DNA from: FEN-1297 sp963787005
Lineage (GTDB): Bacteria > Bacteroidota > Ignavibacteria > Ignavibacteriales > Ignavibacteriaceae
DNA: 64,000 nt
Direction of reading: 5' to 3'
Assembly (NCBI GenBank): GCA_963787005.1
Contig: CAWBBX010000105.1
Location: forward strand, 46,483-110,482
Within the stretch, counting starts at the first letter, position 1; each line of letters opens with the position of its first letter. The notes under the pieces are model-generated. The model was not told where the DNA came from. It saw only the letters and a program-made list of their open reading frames with translations, and did not search any database. This document shows positions 7,554 through 17,078 of this stretch, piece by piece. Both the position numbers and the translations under genes were made by a program.

Positions 7554-9353
7554 ATGCTGTTATTAATTTTATTCATTTTTTTAACGAGACCTTCTTTTGC
7601 ACAAAAAGAGGTTAAGCTGACAGACAGCATTAGCGAATACCGTGTAGGCAAGTATACGCAGGTACTGCTCGATTCCAGTCATGATCTTAATATTGATAGT
7701 GTTGCCTCAGGCAGTGAATCAATAGTGTTCAAAGCGCTTGATTCCGATGAAACCGACTTCGGCCATACTAAAGACGCCGTGTGGATCAGGTATACCGTGA
7801 CTAACAATTCACGAAATAATCATAATTGGATTCTCTCCGAAGGATTTCCTATAATCGACCGCGTTGATCTTTATATCCCGGCGTCAGGCGGTAAATTTGA
7901 GGTATTGACAGCCGGAATTGATTTCCCCATGAGCTCAAGGCAGCTCAGGAGCCGCAAGATTATTTTTCCTTTCAGTTTAAAAACAGGCGAACAAAAAACT
8001 TTTTATTTGAGGTTTCAGTCCCGGGTTATGCTTCCTGTTTATCTAAGAATATGGACGCCGGAGGCATTCGCGGAGAATCAAACAAAAGAATATTTGATAT
8101 TCGGTATTTTTTACGGTGCCCTGCTAATTATGTCTTTCTATAATCTTCTTTTGTTCTTTTTTATAAAAGACAAAAGCTTTTTATATTTTTCTCTTTACGG
8201 ATTAGCTCTTTGTATTTATCAGACATGTGTTGACGGTTTGTTCTTCCGTTTCATATCCCCAGATAATACATGGATAGACACTCATATATTTATCATGATG
8301 GTCGGGTTGGTGGGATTTTTCTTTACATTATTCGTAAAAGAGTTTATACAGGTAAGGAAATATTCTGCTCTACTGTATAACCTTCTTATTGCAACTTCAG
8401 CCGTATTTATTTTTTACGCCCTGATACTTTCGGTTGTTTCGGTCAGATTTGCGTCGTCTATAGCGTTCTTGCCCATAATAGGCGGCAACACCATAATATT
8501 AATTGCCGCTGCATACTGTTTGGTAAAAGGCGATAAAAACGCACTGATATTTTTAATAGCCATGCTAATTTTCCTTGCAGGAATTTTCTTCCGCCATTTG
8601 AATAATATCGAATACGTACACGGTACAGTCGGGGATGAGTTAACGCTGCAGATCGGATTTATAGGGGTCTTTCTGGCAATGACATTCCTCTCATTTGCTC
8701 TCGGCAACCGATTCAATTCAATCAAGGTTCAAGAAGAAAGGGAAAAAGCCTTAATAAGAAGCCGCATAGCGAGCGACCTGCACGACGAAATAGGCAGCAA
8801 TCTGAGCAGCATCTCGCTTTCGAGCCAGATGATGAAAGAAAATCCTTCCTTAAATCTTAAAGAGAAAAAACAGCTCGAGGATATAACACTAACCGCAAAA
8901 GAAACCGCACAATCCATCAGAGATATTATCTGGTTTGTCGATCCGGAAAACGATAAAAGCGAGGATCTCATTTTAAAAATGAGAAATGCGGCATCAATGC
9001 AGCTTACGAATAAAAGTTTTACATTTAACAGCGGAGAAAGTAAAATTAAAATACCTGAAAATCTTCAGATAAGGAGAAACCTATTTTTGATTTTCAAGGA
9101 AATATTGAACAACATTGCAAAGCATTCTCGGGCCGACTCTATAGACATAAATATTATAAACGAAGGAGAGGAATTAAAAATTACTGTCTACGATAACGGG
9201 GTCGGATTTGAAACTGATAAAGTTAAGTACGGATACGGCATCAGGAATATAAGAGCTAGAATGAATGATATGGGAGGAAGCTTTGAAATAGAGAGTAACC
9301 CGGGTCGCGGAACCCGGATCGAAATCTCTTTAAAGAATGAAGGAAAAGCTTAA
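7554..9353 (+). CDS. 7TM-DISM sensor histidine kinase (HisKA_3 type)
   Basis: This 599-residue kinase begins with a signal peptide (to about residue 17, ending SFAQ). A periplasmic 7TMR-DISMED2 domain follows (about 25-170), which in this family is a carbohydrate-like sensing fold. Seven membrane segments come next (about 178-395), then a dimerisation helix with the phospho-acceptor His410 in SDLHDEIGS. The C-terminal ATPase domain has the N-box (NNIAKHSRA, near 520), the DNGVGF G1 box and GYGIRNIRARM. HisKA_3 kinases pair with LuxR/NarL-type regulators, and just such a regulator starts 91 bases downstream. The signal sensed is not known. The start is chosen for the signal peptide; no good ribosome binding site precedes it. 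Confidence 0.9.
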   Translation: MLLLILFIFLTRPSFAQKEVKLTDSISEYRVGKYTQVLLDSSHDLNIDSVASGSESIVFKALDSDETDFGHTKDAVWIRYTVTNNSRNNHNWILSEGFPIIDRVDLYIPASGGKFEVLTAGIDFPMSSRQLRSRKIIFPFSLKTGEQKTFYLRFQSRVMLPVYLRIWTPEAFAENQTKEYLIFGIFYGALLIMSFYNLLLFFFIKDKSFLYFSLYGLALCIYQTCVDGLFFRFISPDNTWIDTHIFIMMVGLVGFFFTLFVKEFIQVRKYSALLYNLLIATSAVFIFYALILSVVSVRFASSIAFLPIIGGNTIILIAAAYCLVKGDKNALIFLIAMLIFLAGIFFRHLNNIEYVHGTVGDELTLQIGFIGVFLAMTFLSFALGNRFNSIKVQEEREKALIRSRIASDLHDEIGSNLSSISLSSQMMKENPSLNLKEKKQLEDITLTAKETAQSIRDIIWFVDPENDKSEDLILKMRNAASMQLTNKSFTFNSGESKIKIPENLQIRRNLFLIFKEILNNIAKHSRADSIDINIINEGEELKITVYDNGVGFETDKVKYGYGIRNIRARMNDMGGSFEIESNPGRGTRIEISLKNEGKA

Positions 9354-9444
9354 TACCGGCATGGAAAACCGAAACGAGTTATTAAGAATAAAAATACCGC
9401 GTTCGTGGTATATCAAAATTTTAAGATAAATATAATATTACATT

Positions 9445-10095
9445 ATGATAAACGAAGAAAAAAACCTTGTTTGGATTGTGGAAGACAACGCCCACTTCCG
9501 GAAGACGATGAAAAATCTGGTAGATCAGTCTAAAGAATACACGTGTAATTTTGTATCGGCCTCATGCGAAGATGCGCTTGAAGAAATAGCATGTACGTCA
9601 GAACTTCCCGCAGTGATCCTTCTCGACATCGGTTTACATGGTATGAGCGGACTGGAAGGGATAAAAAAGTTTAAGGAGATTAGTCCCGAAACACATATAA
9701 TAATGCTGACGATATACGAAGACAAAGATTCCGTATTCTATGCTTTATGCGAAGGTGCCTCCGGTTACCTCTTGAAGGATTCGTCGCCCGAAAATATAAT
9801 TGAAGCAATAAAGGAAGTACTGGACGGCGGTGCTCCGATGAACGCACACATTGCAAAAAAAGTAATCGAAATATTCAGGCAGTTCAATGCACCTAAGGGC
9901 GACTACAAGTTAACCGCCAGGGAGAAGGATGTTTTAAATCTGCTTGTTACCGGATTAAATAGAAAACAGATAGCGGAAAAACTTTTTGTCAGTTTCCACA
10001 CCGTTAACACCCACATAAAAAATATTTACGAAAAGCTGCAAGTAAATACCAGGGGAGGACTTGTAGCCAAGGTCTTCAGAGAAAATCTGCTTTAG
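9445..10095 (+). CDS. LuxR/NarL-type response regulator
   Basis: The 216-residue protein has a receiver domain (about 8-128) with the phospho-acceptor Asp61 in ILLDIGLHGMSG, the acidic pair EDN near the start, the switch Thr and the conserved Lys in LLKDSSP. A LuxR-type helix-turn-helix follows (about 152-214, LTAREKDVLNLLVTGLNRKQ). It should be phosphorylated by the preceding 7TM-DISM kinase and act as a DNA-binding activator. The 91-base gap suggests co-transcription. Its targets are unknown; the secreted-protein genes downstream are candidates only because of position. Confidence 0.93.
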   Translation: MINEEKNLVWIVEDNAHFRKTMKNLVDQSKEYTCNFVSASCEDALEEIACTSELPAVILLDIGLHGMSGLEGIKKFKEISPETHIIMLTIYEDKDSVFYALCEGASGYLLKDSSPENIIEAIKEVLDGGAPMNAHIAKKVIEIFRQFNAPKGDYKLTAREKDVLNLLVTGLNRKQIAEKLFVSFHTVNTHIKNIYEKLQVNTRGGLVAKVFRENLL

Positions 10096-10378
10096 CTAAT
10101 TTCCCATTTTTTCATCTATTAATACTCTTTGACCCGTACAGTTAGGACCAAACGGAAAAAGTGACGGAATATAGTAAGGCCCGCCAGTACCGCGGACAAG
10201 CGCAAAGAATACCGGGGACAAAAAACTTTGTCTTATGCGTTTACAAAAAATCCTTCCAAATTATTCCAACTTGATGGCCAAGCGAATCCTTCATGCATCT
10301 CGCTACAAAATACCACGTTCATGCGATTGTGCTGCTTACTAAATAAAATTAGATTCGATTCAATGTTGGGAATGATTT

Positions 10379-12184
10379 ATGAAAGTATATAGCGGTTTGG
10401 CTGTTTATTGTACATTGATGGTAATTTTAATTTCAGTATCAGTTAAAGCGCAAAAGCTTGGTATAGGATCTACTAACCTTCATTCAATAGTCGTAAACAG
10501 TTCCGGTACTGTCTACACATGGGGAAATAATCAATATGGCCAGCTTGGAAACGGCAACAATACGGAAAGCAATATTCCGGTAGCGGTAAGAGGTTTATTA
10601 ACAGGTAAGACAATAACACAGATTGCGGCCGGCAGTTTCCACTCTATCGCAGTAGCATCAGACGGTACAGTTTATACTTGGGGATATAATTATTACGGCC
10701 AGCTTGGCAACGGAAGCAATACTGACAGCAACGCTCCGGCAACTGTTAGCGGATTATTATCAGGGAAGGATATAATACAGACAGCTGCAGGCAATTATCA
10801 TTCAATTGCTTTGGCGTCAGACGGTACAGTTTATACTTGGGGATATAATAGCGATGGAGAACTTGGCAACAGCGATAATACGGAAAGTAATGTCCCGGTA
10901 GCGGTGAGTAGTTTATCATCAGCAAAAACTATAACACATGTGGCTGCAGGTGGTTTTCATTCAATTGCTCTTGCATCGGACGGCACATCCTACACATGGG
11001 GATCTAATTATTATGGTCAGCTTGGTACTGGTAACAATACAAATAGTAATGTTCCGGTAGAAGTTGGTAACTTATTATCAGGTAAAACAATTACACAGGT
11101 AGCTGCCGGCGGTTCTCATTCAATTGTACTTACTTCGAACGGCACAGTATACACGTGGGGATCTAATCATTATGGTCAACTGGGTAACGGCAATAATACA
11201 GATAGTAATGTTCCGGTATTAGTCGGGAATTTATTATCAGGCAAGACAATAATCGAAGTGGCTGCTGGTTATTATCATTCAATTGCCCTTATGTCAGACG
11301 GCACGGTTTACACATGGGGATATAATTATTATGGCCAGCTTGGCAATGGTAAAAATATAGACAGTAATATTCCGGTAGCAGTTGGCGGCTTATTATCAGG
11401 CAAGACAATCGTACAGGTAGCGGCAGGTGAGTACCATTCAATTGCTCTTGCATCAGACGGCACAATTTACACTTGGGGACTAAATTATAATGGCGAACTT
11501 GGTGACGGCACCGGAACAAACAGCAATATTCCTGTTGCTGTTAATCAAACCGATATTGGTGCACTCCCTGTAGAGCTTACTTCTTTTACAGCCTCAGTAA
11601 GCGGAAACTTAATAAATCTTAACTGGCAGACGGAAACGGAAGTGAACAGCTATGGGTTCTCTATAGAACGCTATGCGCTTATCACTTTGCGATCTGCCCC
11701 GGATTTGTCGCAAAATGCAGAGAGCAAGGTCTGGAAAATGGTCGGCTTCGTCAAAGGTCACGGAAGCAGCAATTCTCCCAATAAATATTCTTTCACAGAC
11801 ACAAATCCGCTTGGCGGAAGCGAGTTTGAATACAGATTAAAAGAAATAGACAACTCCGGCGCATTTAAATATTCCAAAGTTGTAGATGTAAAAATCGCAC
11901 CCGGTAAGTATGAACTCTTTCAAAACTATCCTAATCCATTTAATCCTTCTACCGTAATAACGTACCAATTACCTGTAAGCGGTAAGGTATTGTTGAAGGT
12001 ATACGATATTCTAGGGAATGTAGTATCGACTTTGGTGGATAAGATACAGCCGGCCGGCAATCATCAAGTCGTATTCAATACACAACAAACTACAACCAGC
12101 AAACATCTTTCAAGCGGTGTTTATTTCTACAGGATTAATTCCGGAAACTTCCGAGAAGTTAAGAAAATGATCGTTCTTAAATAA
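10379..12184 (+). CDS. Secreted RCC1-repeat beta-propeller protein with T9SS sorting domain
   Basis: The 601-residue protein has a signal peptide (to about residue 24). Seven RCC1-type repeats follow (about 28-400), each with TVYTWG, YGQLGNG and a HSIALASDG stretch. The TGG of each TWG motif falls at 10520, 10679, 10838, 10997, 11156, 11315 and 11474, a strict 159-base (53-residue) period with no length change. That is the number needed to close one seven-bladed propeller. A spacer (about 405-510) leads to a T9SS type A domain (FQNYPNPFNPST to the end, KKMIVLK), so the protein should be exported by the type IX system and perhaps attached to the surface. RCC1 propellers bind proteins or other ligands; the target is unknown. 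Confidence 0.9.
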   Translation: MKVYSGLAVYCTLMVILISVSVKAQKLGIGSTNLHSIVVNSSGTVYTWGNNQYGQLGNGNNTESNIPVAVRGLLTGKTITQIAAGSFHSIAVASDGTVYTWGYNYYGQLGNGSNTDSNAPATVSGLLSGKDIIQTAAGNYHSIALASDGTVYTWGYNSDGELGNSDNTESNVPVAVSSLSSAKTITHVAAGGFHSIALASDGTSYTWGSNYYGQLGTGNNTNSNVPVEVGNLLSGKTITQVAAGGSHSIVLTSNGTVYTWGSNHYGQLGNGNNTDSNVPVLVGNLLSGKTIIEVAAGYYHSIALMSDGTVYTWGYNYYGQLGNGKNIDSNIPVAVGGLLSGKTIVQVAAGEYHSIALASDGTIYTWGLNYNGELGDGTGTNSNIPVAVNQTDIGALPVELTSFTASVSGNLINLNWQTETEVNSYGFSIERYALITLRSAPDLSQNAESKVWKMVGFVKGHGSSNSPNKYSFTDTNPLGGSEFEYRLKEIDNSGAFKYSKVVDVKIAPGKYELFQNYPNPFNPSTVITYQLPVSGKVLLKVYDILGNVVSTLVDKIQPAGNHQVVFNTQQTTTSKHLSSGVYFYRINSGNFREVKKMIVLK

Positions 12185-12250
12185 GTTTCAAAGAATTTAA
12201 AGGGATAATCCAAAGTAATAAAAGTCAAGGAAGTAAAAGGTGAAAAAACA

Positions 12251-12943
12251 ATGAGAGAAAAAATAGTAAGCATCTTATTTATAATTATATCTGCGGCTCT
12301 ATGGGCGCCCACCGGTTCTGCCCTGGGACAGGAAATCTTCAGCGGTTCTATTAAATTCAGAGATAAGGATGAGAACGGAATAGTCACGGAAATATCCTAT
12401 TACAGTAAAGGCGGGAAAATACGAATGGATATGACAAACACCATGGGTAAAATGTACTGGATCTCGGACGGAAAGAACATTGATTTGATTATGCCTGCTC
12501 AGAAAATGTATATGGAGTCTTCAGACGATCTCAATAATAATTTCAGCTCATCCGAATCAACCGCGGTTTCTCCTAATGATAACAAGGGTAAGGATTGGAA
12601 AAAGGTGTTAGCGAAAGCAGGAACCGGCAAGACTAGGAAAATCCTGGGGCATTTGTGCCACGAATATGTTCTTCCAAACGGCAACGGAGACTCAATGCAT
12701 ATCTGGGCTGCCGCCGACGTGGGAGATATACAGTTTGTGAAAAGTCCTATGGGGCAAAATCCGCTGCAGAGTGAGATAAATAAAATGGGGTCTTACTTCC
12801 CTATGATGTCGGAAGAATATAACTCCGACGGAAAGGTAGTCAACACATTTGAAGTTACCGAGATGAACAAAGGAAATGTGGACGACAGTGTTTTTGAAAT
12901 TCCTGCCGGATATGAAAAAATGAGCGTGCCCGGAATGAAATAG
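12251..12943 (+). CDS. DUF4412 family secreted protein
   Basis: The 230-residue protein has a signal peptide (to about residue 26, ending ALG-QE). Its body matches the DUF4412 pattern: a strand-rich region with ISYYSKGGKIRMDM, the block YWISDGKNIDLIMPAQKMYME, and GHLCHEYVLP with IWAAADVGDIQFV. Family members are periplasmic or outer-membrane associated proteins with an LolA/LolB-like half-barrel form and no established function. It lies 66 bases after the RCC1 gene on the same strand and could share its transcript. The N-terminal Cys of a lipoprotein is absent. Confidence 0.8.
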   Translation: MREKIVSILFIIISAALWAPTGSALGQEIFSGSIKFRDKDENGIVTEISYYSKGGKIRMDMTNTMGKMYWISDGKNIDLIMPAQKMYMESSDDLNNNFSSSESTAVSPNDNKGKDWKKVLAKAGTGKTRKILGHLCHEYVLPNGNGDSMHIWAAADVGDIQFVKSPMGQNPLQSEINKMGSYFPMMSEEYNSDGKVVNTFEVTEMNKGNVDDSVFEIPAGYEKMSVPGMK

Positions 12944-13245
12944 TAGACAATTATAATTACCGGATTATCCATGCCGGACGGCCCGGAATCTAGAATTGAC
13001 GAAACACATTGGCTGCGGGAGTAGTTGGGAAGAATGATCCTTAGCCTGTTGATTTTTCCGCATTTCCTGAAATTATAAATAGTAACACCGATTCAATATA
13101 CCGGCAGACAGCAAAAGAAATAAAACAGCTACCGTTTTGAAATAGAACACTTCCCTTACTTTGTCAAGGGGCAGGGCAATACTACCGGGTTTATCAGAAC
13201 ACTAAAATCATAAAAATATTTTTCATCTAAAAAGTAGAGATCAAA
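12944..13245. other. Intergenic region, nothing recognised
   Basis: About 300 bases between the DUF4412 gene and the large secreted protein. No terminator, RNA gene or repeat is evident by eye. Confidence 0.5.
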
Positions 13246-16200
13246 ATGAAATTACTCATGCTAATGCTGGTTAGTCTACTTCTCTTTTATAATAGCTCAT
13301 ATGCACAGCATTCCCGCATTACGGATATCTTCCCAAATAATTCCGGAATCATCAAACAAAAGACCGGAAACCATTATACAATAGGTGCCAATACATTTGT
13401 AGATAAAAGCTTCAAATTGAATACCCAATCGGGAACTCAAGGTTATATTCATGAAGTTTACGTAGCCCCCTTTGTGGTAAAAGAAGGAAATACTTTTACA
13501 CTTAGTGTGAGGTTAAATAGTAATGATATAAAATCCGTTTATTTATCTAATGATAACGGTGGCATTTTTTATGATGGGAACTCGATGGCAAAGATACAAT
13601 TTTTCGATGACGGGACACACGGAGATGAAACCGCGGGAGACAGTATATTTTCAATTGATAAATTATCTTTGCCGAACGAGTATAATTGGATACATAAAAA
13701 CAATTTTCTCGGTGATGCGACTATATTACTGGATCCCGGCAGCGATCCATTCATACTAATCAAAAAGGACGGTTCACAGATTGAGGAATATTCACCCAAC
13801 TCATTGTCGGTAATCAATTTCAGTTCAAAATACCCGCTGGAAGCACCGCCTTTAGTTAAAATAACAGACAGCTTATATGCATCGGAAAATGTGGTAAACT
13901 TAATTGTTAAAGATCCTCCTCCCCCGTTACATGAAATTTCAGGGGAGGATTATGTCAAAACGTTCTATAAGTATTTCAAAGACGAATATGATTATCTTAT
14001 GGTCGACTATTCCTTATTGCCGTACTTGGATTCCGGCGGAGGCGCTGCCGGTTTTGTAGGAGCCAAGTATGATACATATGGAATTGGGAACACGGGAGCT
14101 TTTTTTGATATAACTTCACTCTTTGGAAGTCAAGGATACCTAAAGGGTGAAATAGATCTATATGAATTAGTAGTGCACCGTTTTATCGATTTAAACCATG
14201 AATTACTGCACGACTGGGCGTTAATAATTAAGGAAATGGAGAGCTCGAATTACCCGGGACATTGGGGCGGTATCGAGAGAAACAGCTGCGGATTCGGAGG
14301 ATTCGGAGTTTATAACGGTGTGTTCTCAAAGATCCAAAAAGTACAGGGAAATACTTATCGCTTGTATGCGGGCGGCGATGAATTTGAAACCGGAAAGTAC
14401 AATGATATTGAACTTTATTTGGCCGGTCTTTTAAGTATTGACAGTGTAGCTTTTCCGATAAAAGGGCTGAGCAATATAACTAATTACCGTCAGGAAACTC
14501 CGGGTATTGATACTGTTTATCTTGCGGAAGCCGACAGCGAATATTCGATTACAAAGGCTGATTTATTAAATATGCTGGGCCCGAGAATTCCGGATGTTTC
14601 TTCTTCTCAAAAGAACTTCAAGTGTTGTCTAATCGTACCGTTTTATCGGAAACTAACGGCGGACGAATTTGCATTTTTGCAGTTGCTGATGAAATCTTAT
14701 GAAGGAAATCATTTTGATCACCCCATTATTGAAGGAGACAACGGATTAACTTATTACGAAGCAACCCGCGGAAAAGGCTCAATAAGTACTGAAGTTGATC
14801 TGAAGAGTTATGTAAAACCTCTTACAGCTCCAAGTATAATCAACCCCGTTGAAGGAGATACAATAGATTTACCGGTTACATTTAAATGGTCCCCTGCGGG
14901 CGACTGGGGAATAAATTACCGTTTTAAACTTTGGAATGACAACGGGAGTAATATTATCGATACTTTAATGTATGATACAGAAGCAGCAGTTACAGGTTTA
15001 CAGAAAAATAAAAAATATTATTGGTCGGTTACTGCAATTAATATTTACGATTCCCTTACGGTGTCGTCCTTCTTCTATTCACCAAAGCCCGTGTTGCTGC
15101 CTCCGGATGCGCCGACTCTCATTTCGCCGGCTGACAATATTTCAGGAATCTCACTAAAGCCTAAGCTGGAGTGGGATTCGTCATATTCGGCAGATTCATA
15201 TCGAGTTCAAATCTCCGAGAATTCGGCATTTAGCAGTACTGTTTTTGACAGCAGCAATATCAGTATAAATAATATTTCTCCTAATGACTTAATGAATGCA
15301 ACCGAATATTTCTGGAGAGTAAATGCAAAAAATTCGGCCGGGATAAGCCATTGGTCCGATACATGGAAATTTACAACCGTCAATCCTTCAATAATACTTT
15401 TAGACAGCGCTATTGTCTTCGGGGATGTTGCCGTGCAAGACTCAGAAAAAGTCCCGGTTAGAATTGTATTGAATAATTCTTCTTCGCTTATCATTGACTC
15501 CTTAAAGCACAGTTCCACGTTATTTCATCCATCTATTACTATGCCTGATACAATCATCAATAAAGATACGGTTAAATTAGAAGTAGAATTTAAACCGCTT
15601 TCTTACGGAGATTATACAGATACTCTTTATGTATACAACAACACAGCCGCTTCGTTGATAAAGATACCACTGCTCGGTGGTTCTCCGTTCCCGGATATAG
15701 TTACAAATTCATTATCAATAGATTTCGGTATAGTTCAAAATGCAACTACGGCAGAACAATCAGTTAAATTCTATAACAACTCCGTGAATTCTTTAACAAT
15801 TGATTCCGTGTACTTTCAGACAGCACATTTTTCAACAGCAAACGTCAATTTTCCTACGGTAGTGGAAAAGAATGATACGCTTAATGTCACTCTAATCTTT
15901 TCTCCTGATTCTTCCGGAATGTATTCCGATACATTATTCGTATCCAACAATTCCTCCATTCCCTTATACAAGTTGTTCCTTAAAGGAGAAAAAACATCTG
16001 TAAATGGATTAAGTGCAGTAAACTCCGAAATTCCCAATAATTTTGAATTAGCCCAGAACTATCCGAATCCTTTTAATCCAATTACATATATAAAGTACGG
16101 GATACCTAAAACGAGTTATGTCAGGATTAGTGTTTACAATTTACTGGGGCAGGAAGTCTCAACTCTTGTTGATGGTATTAAGAGCCCGGGGTATTTTGAA

Positions 16201-16317
16201 GTTATTTGGAACCCGATAAAATTTTCTAGCGGCATTTATTTGTATTCGATTTTTTCAAGAACGTTAGACGGCAGCAAAGATTTTTATAACGTGAAAAAGA
16301 TGGTTCTGCTTAAATAG
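13246..16317 (+). CDS. Large T9SS-secreted protein with HELLH zinc-peptidase-like motif and Ig-like domains
   Basis: The 1023-residue protein has a signal peptide (to residue 20, SYA-QH) and an Ig-like N-terminal domain (about 60-145). A central region contains HELLH (His318-Glu-Leu-Leu-His322), which fits the HExxH zinc-protease motif, with further His and Glu residues about 15-30 positions later (YPGHWGGIERN) that could complete a site. Fibronectin III-like domains follow (about 525-620 and 625-715), then two HYDIN/ASPM-like domains (about 720-920) and a T9SS domain (NYPNPFNPITYIKYG to the end). A role as a secreted metallopeptidase is inferred from the motif alone; I do not recognise the exact family of the central region. 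Confidence 0.75.
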   Translation: MKLLMLMLVSLLLFYNSSYAQHSRITDIFPNNSGIIKQKTGNHYTIGANTFVDKSFKLNTQSGTQGYIHEVYVAPFVVKEGNTFTLSVRLNSNDIKSVYLSNDNGGIFYDGNSMAKIQFFDDGTHGDETAGDSIFSIDKLSLPNEYNWIHKNNFLGDATILLDPGSDPFILIKKDGSQIEEYSPNSLSVINFSSKYPLEAPPLVKITDSLYASENVVNLIVKDPPPPLHEISGEDYVKTFYKYFKDEYDYLMVDYSLLPYLDSGGGAAGFVGAKYDTYGIGNTGAFFDITSLFGSQGYLKGEIDLYELVVHRFIDLNHELLHDWALIIKEMESSNYPGHWGGIERNSCGFGGFGVYNGVFSKIQKVQGNTYRLYAGGDEFETGKYNDIELYLAGLLSIDSVAFPIKGLSNITNYRQETPGIDTVYLAEADSEYSITKADLLNMLGPRIPDVSSSQKNFKCCLIVPFYRKLTADEFAFLQLLMKSYEGNHFDHPIIEGDNGLTYYEATRGKGSISTEVDLKSYVKPLTAPSIINPVEGDTIDLPVTFKWSPAGDWGINYRFKLWNDNGSNIIDTLMYDTEAAVTGLQKNKKYYWSVTAINIYDSLTVSSFFYSPKPVLLPPDAPTLISPADNISGISLKPKLEWDSSYSADSYRVQISENSAFSSTVFDSSNISINNISPNDLMNATEYFWRVNAKNSAGISHWSDTWKFTTVNPSIILLDSAIVFGDVAVQDSEKVPVRIVLNNSSSLIIDSLKHSSTLFHPSITMPDTIINKDTVKLEVEFKPLSYGDYTDTLYVYNNTAASLIKIPLLGGSPFPDIVTNSLSIDFGIVQNATTAEQSVKFYNNSVNSLTIDSVYFQTAHFSTANVNFPTVVEKNDTLNVTLIFSPDSSGMYSDTLFVSNNSSIPLYKLFLKGEKTSVNGLSAVNSEIPNNFELAQNYPNPFNPITYIKYGIPKTSYVRISVYNLLGQEVSTLVDGIKSPGYFEVIWNPIKFSSGIYLYSIFSRTLDGSKDFYNVKKMVLLK

Positions 16318-16372
16318 CTTAGCTTGCCTTTATTATAATCAGCGGGGCCTAGAATAATCTTCTTTAACATCC

Positions 16373-16546
16373 TATGATGCGTTGGGAAAGGAAGTCGAGA
16401 CTCAAGTCAGTCGCGAACAGCATGCAGTTGGATATGAAGTTAATTTCAGCCTTGTAGGAATATATCATAAAAGGTTATCGAGCTGTGCATACATTTAAAA
16501 ACTAGAAGCCGGATGTTATAGTGCGGTAAAAAAAATCATTTATTAA
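16373..16546 (+). pseudogene. Remnant of a T9SS C-terminal sorting domain
   Basis: Translation from 16373 reads YDALGKEVETQVSREQ, then AVGYEVNF, then a stop (TAA) and KLEAGCYSAVKKIIY before a final TAA. This is the last 55-60 residues of a T9SS type A domain (usual pattern: VYDxLGxEVxTLV, GxYEVxF, GxYxYxLxxG, VKKMxLLK) with an internal stop and a corrupted core strand. Nothing upstream supplies a body, so this is the stump of a lost secreted-protein gene, or a tail copied from one. Confidence 0.75.
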
Positions 16547-16764
16547 AATAGTGTAGATATTCCCCGCTCAAATCTTTTCTCACACTTCCCCCGAACAGTT
16601 TAATACTAAAACGTTATAGTTTTTTACCTTGATAAAAATTTATAACTATATATTTAACGAAAAAAAGTCAAATAAGGAAGTCCTAAAAACGTGTATTACG
16701 CTTTGCCACTCAGGCATATATATTATGTATGTAAATTATTTGGCTGGAAAGGATCTATATCTTT

Positions 16765-16962
16765 ATGATGACCACAGATGAAGATGTTGTATGGACATGC
16801 CAGTACTGCGGTGTACACAATAGTGTCTGGCTGGATATGACGGTTGAGGGCAAACAGGATTTTATAGAAGACTGCAGAATCTGTTGCCGTCCCAATAGAA
16901 TAATTATCATTCATGACGATGAAAGCAACGTTTATGTCGAGGCTAGACCGAGCGACGAATAA
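16765..16962 (+). CDS. Small CPxCG-type cysteine-rich zinc protein
   Basis: The 65-residue protein has Cys pairs CQYC (near residue 12) and CRIC followed by CRP (near 45), the pattern of the CPXCG-motif cysteine-rich family (usual ending DCxVCCRP), in which the first pair reads CPxCG. Here the first Pro is Gln. The four or five Cys should bind one zinc. Family members are about 60-70 residues and have no known function. An in-frame second ATG follows the first; GGAAAGGA lies about 10-12 bases upstream. The gene is convergent with ftsZ. Confidence 0.75.
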   Translation: MMTTDEDVVWTCQYCGVHNSVWLDMTVEGKQDFIEDCRICCRPNRIIIIHDDESNVYVEARPSDE

Positions 16963-17078
16963 AAATTAGTTACCCGCTCTTCGATTCAAGACACTGCGGC
17001 TTACAAAATGCGCCGGCTATTATTCCCTGTCGAATATCGATACTTGAATGAATATAATAATAAACTATAAAGGATTAT

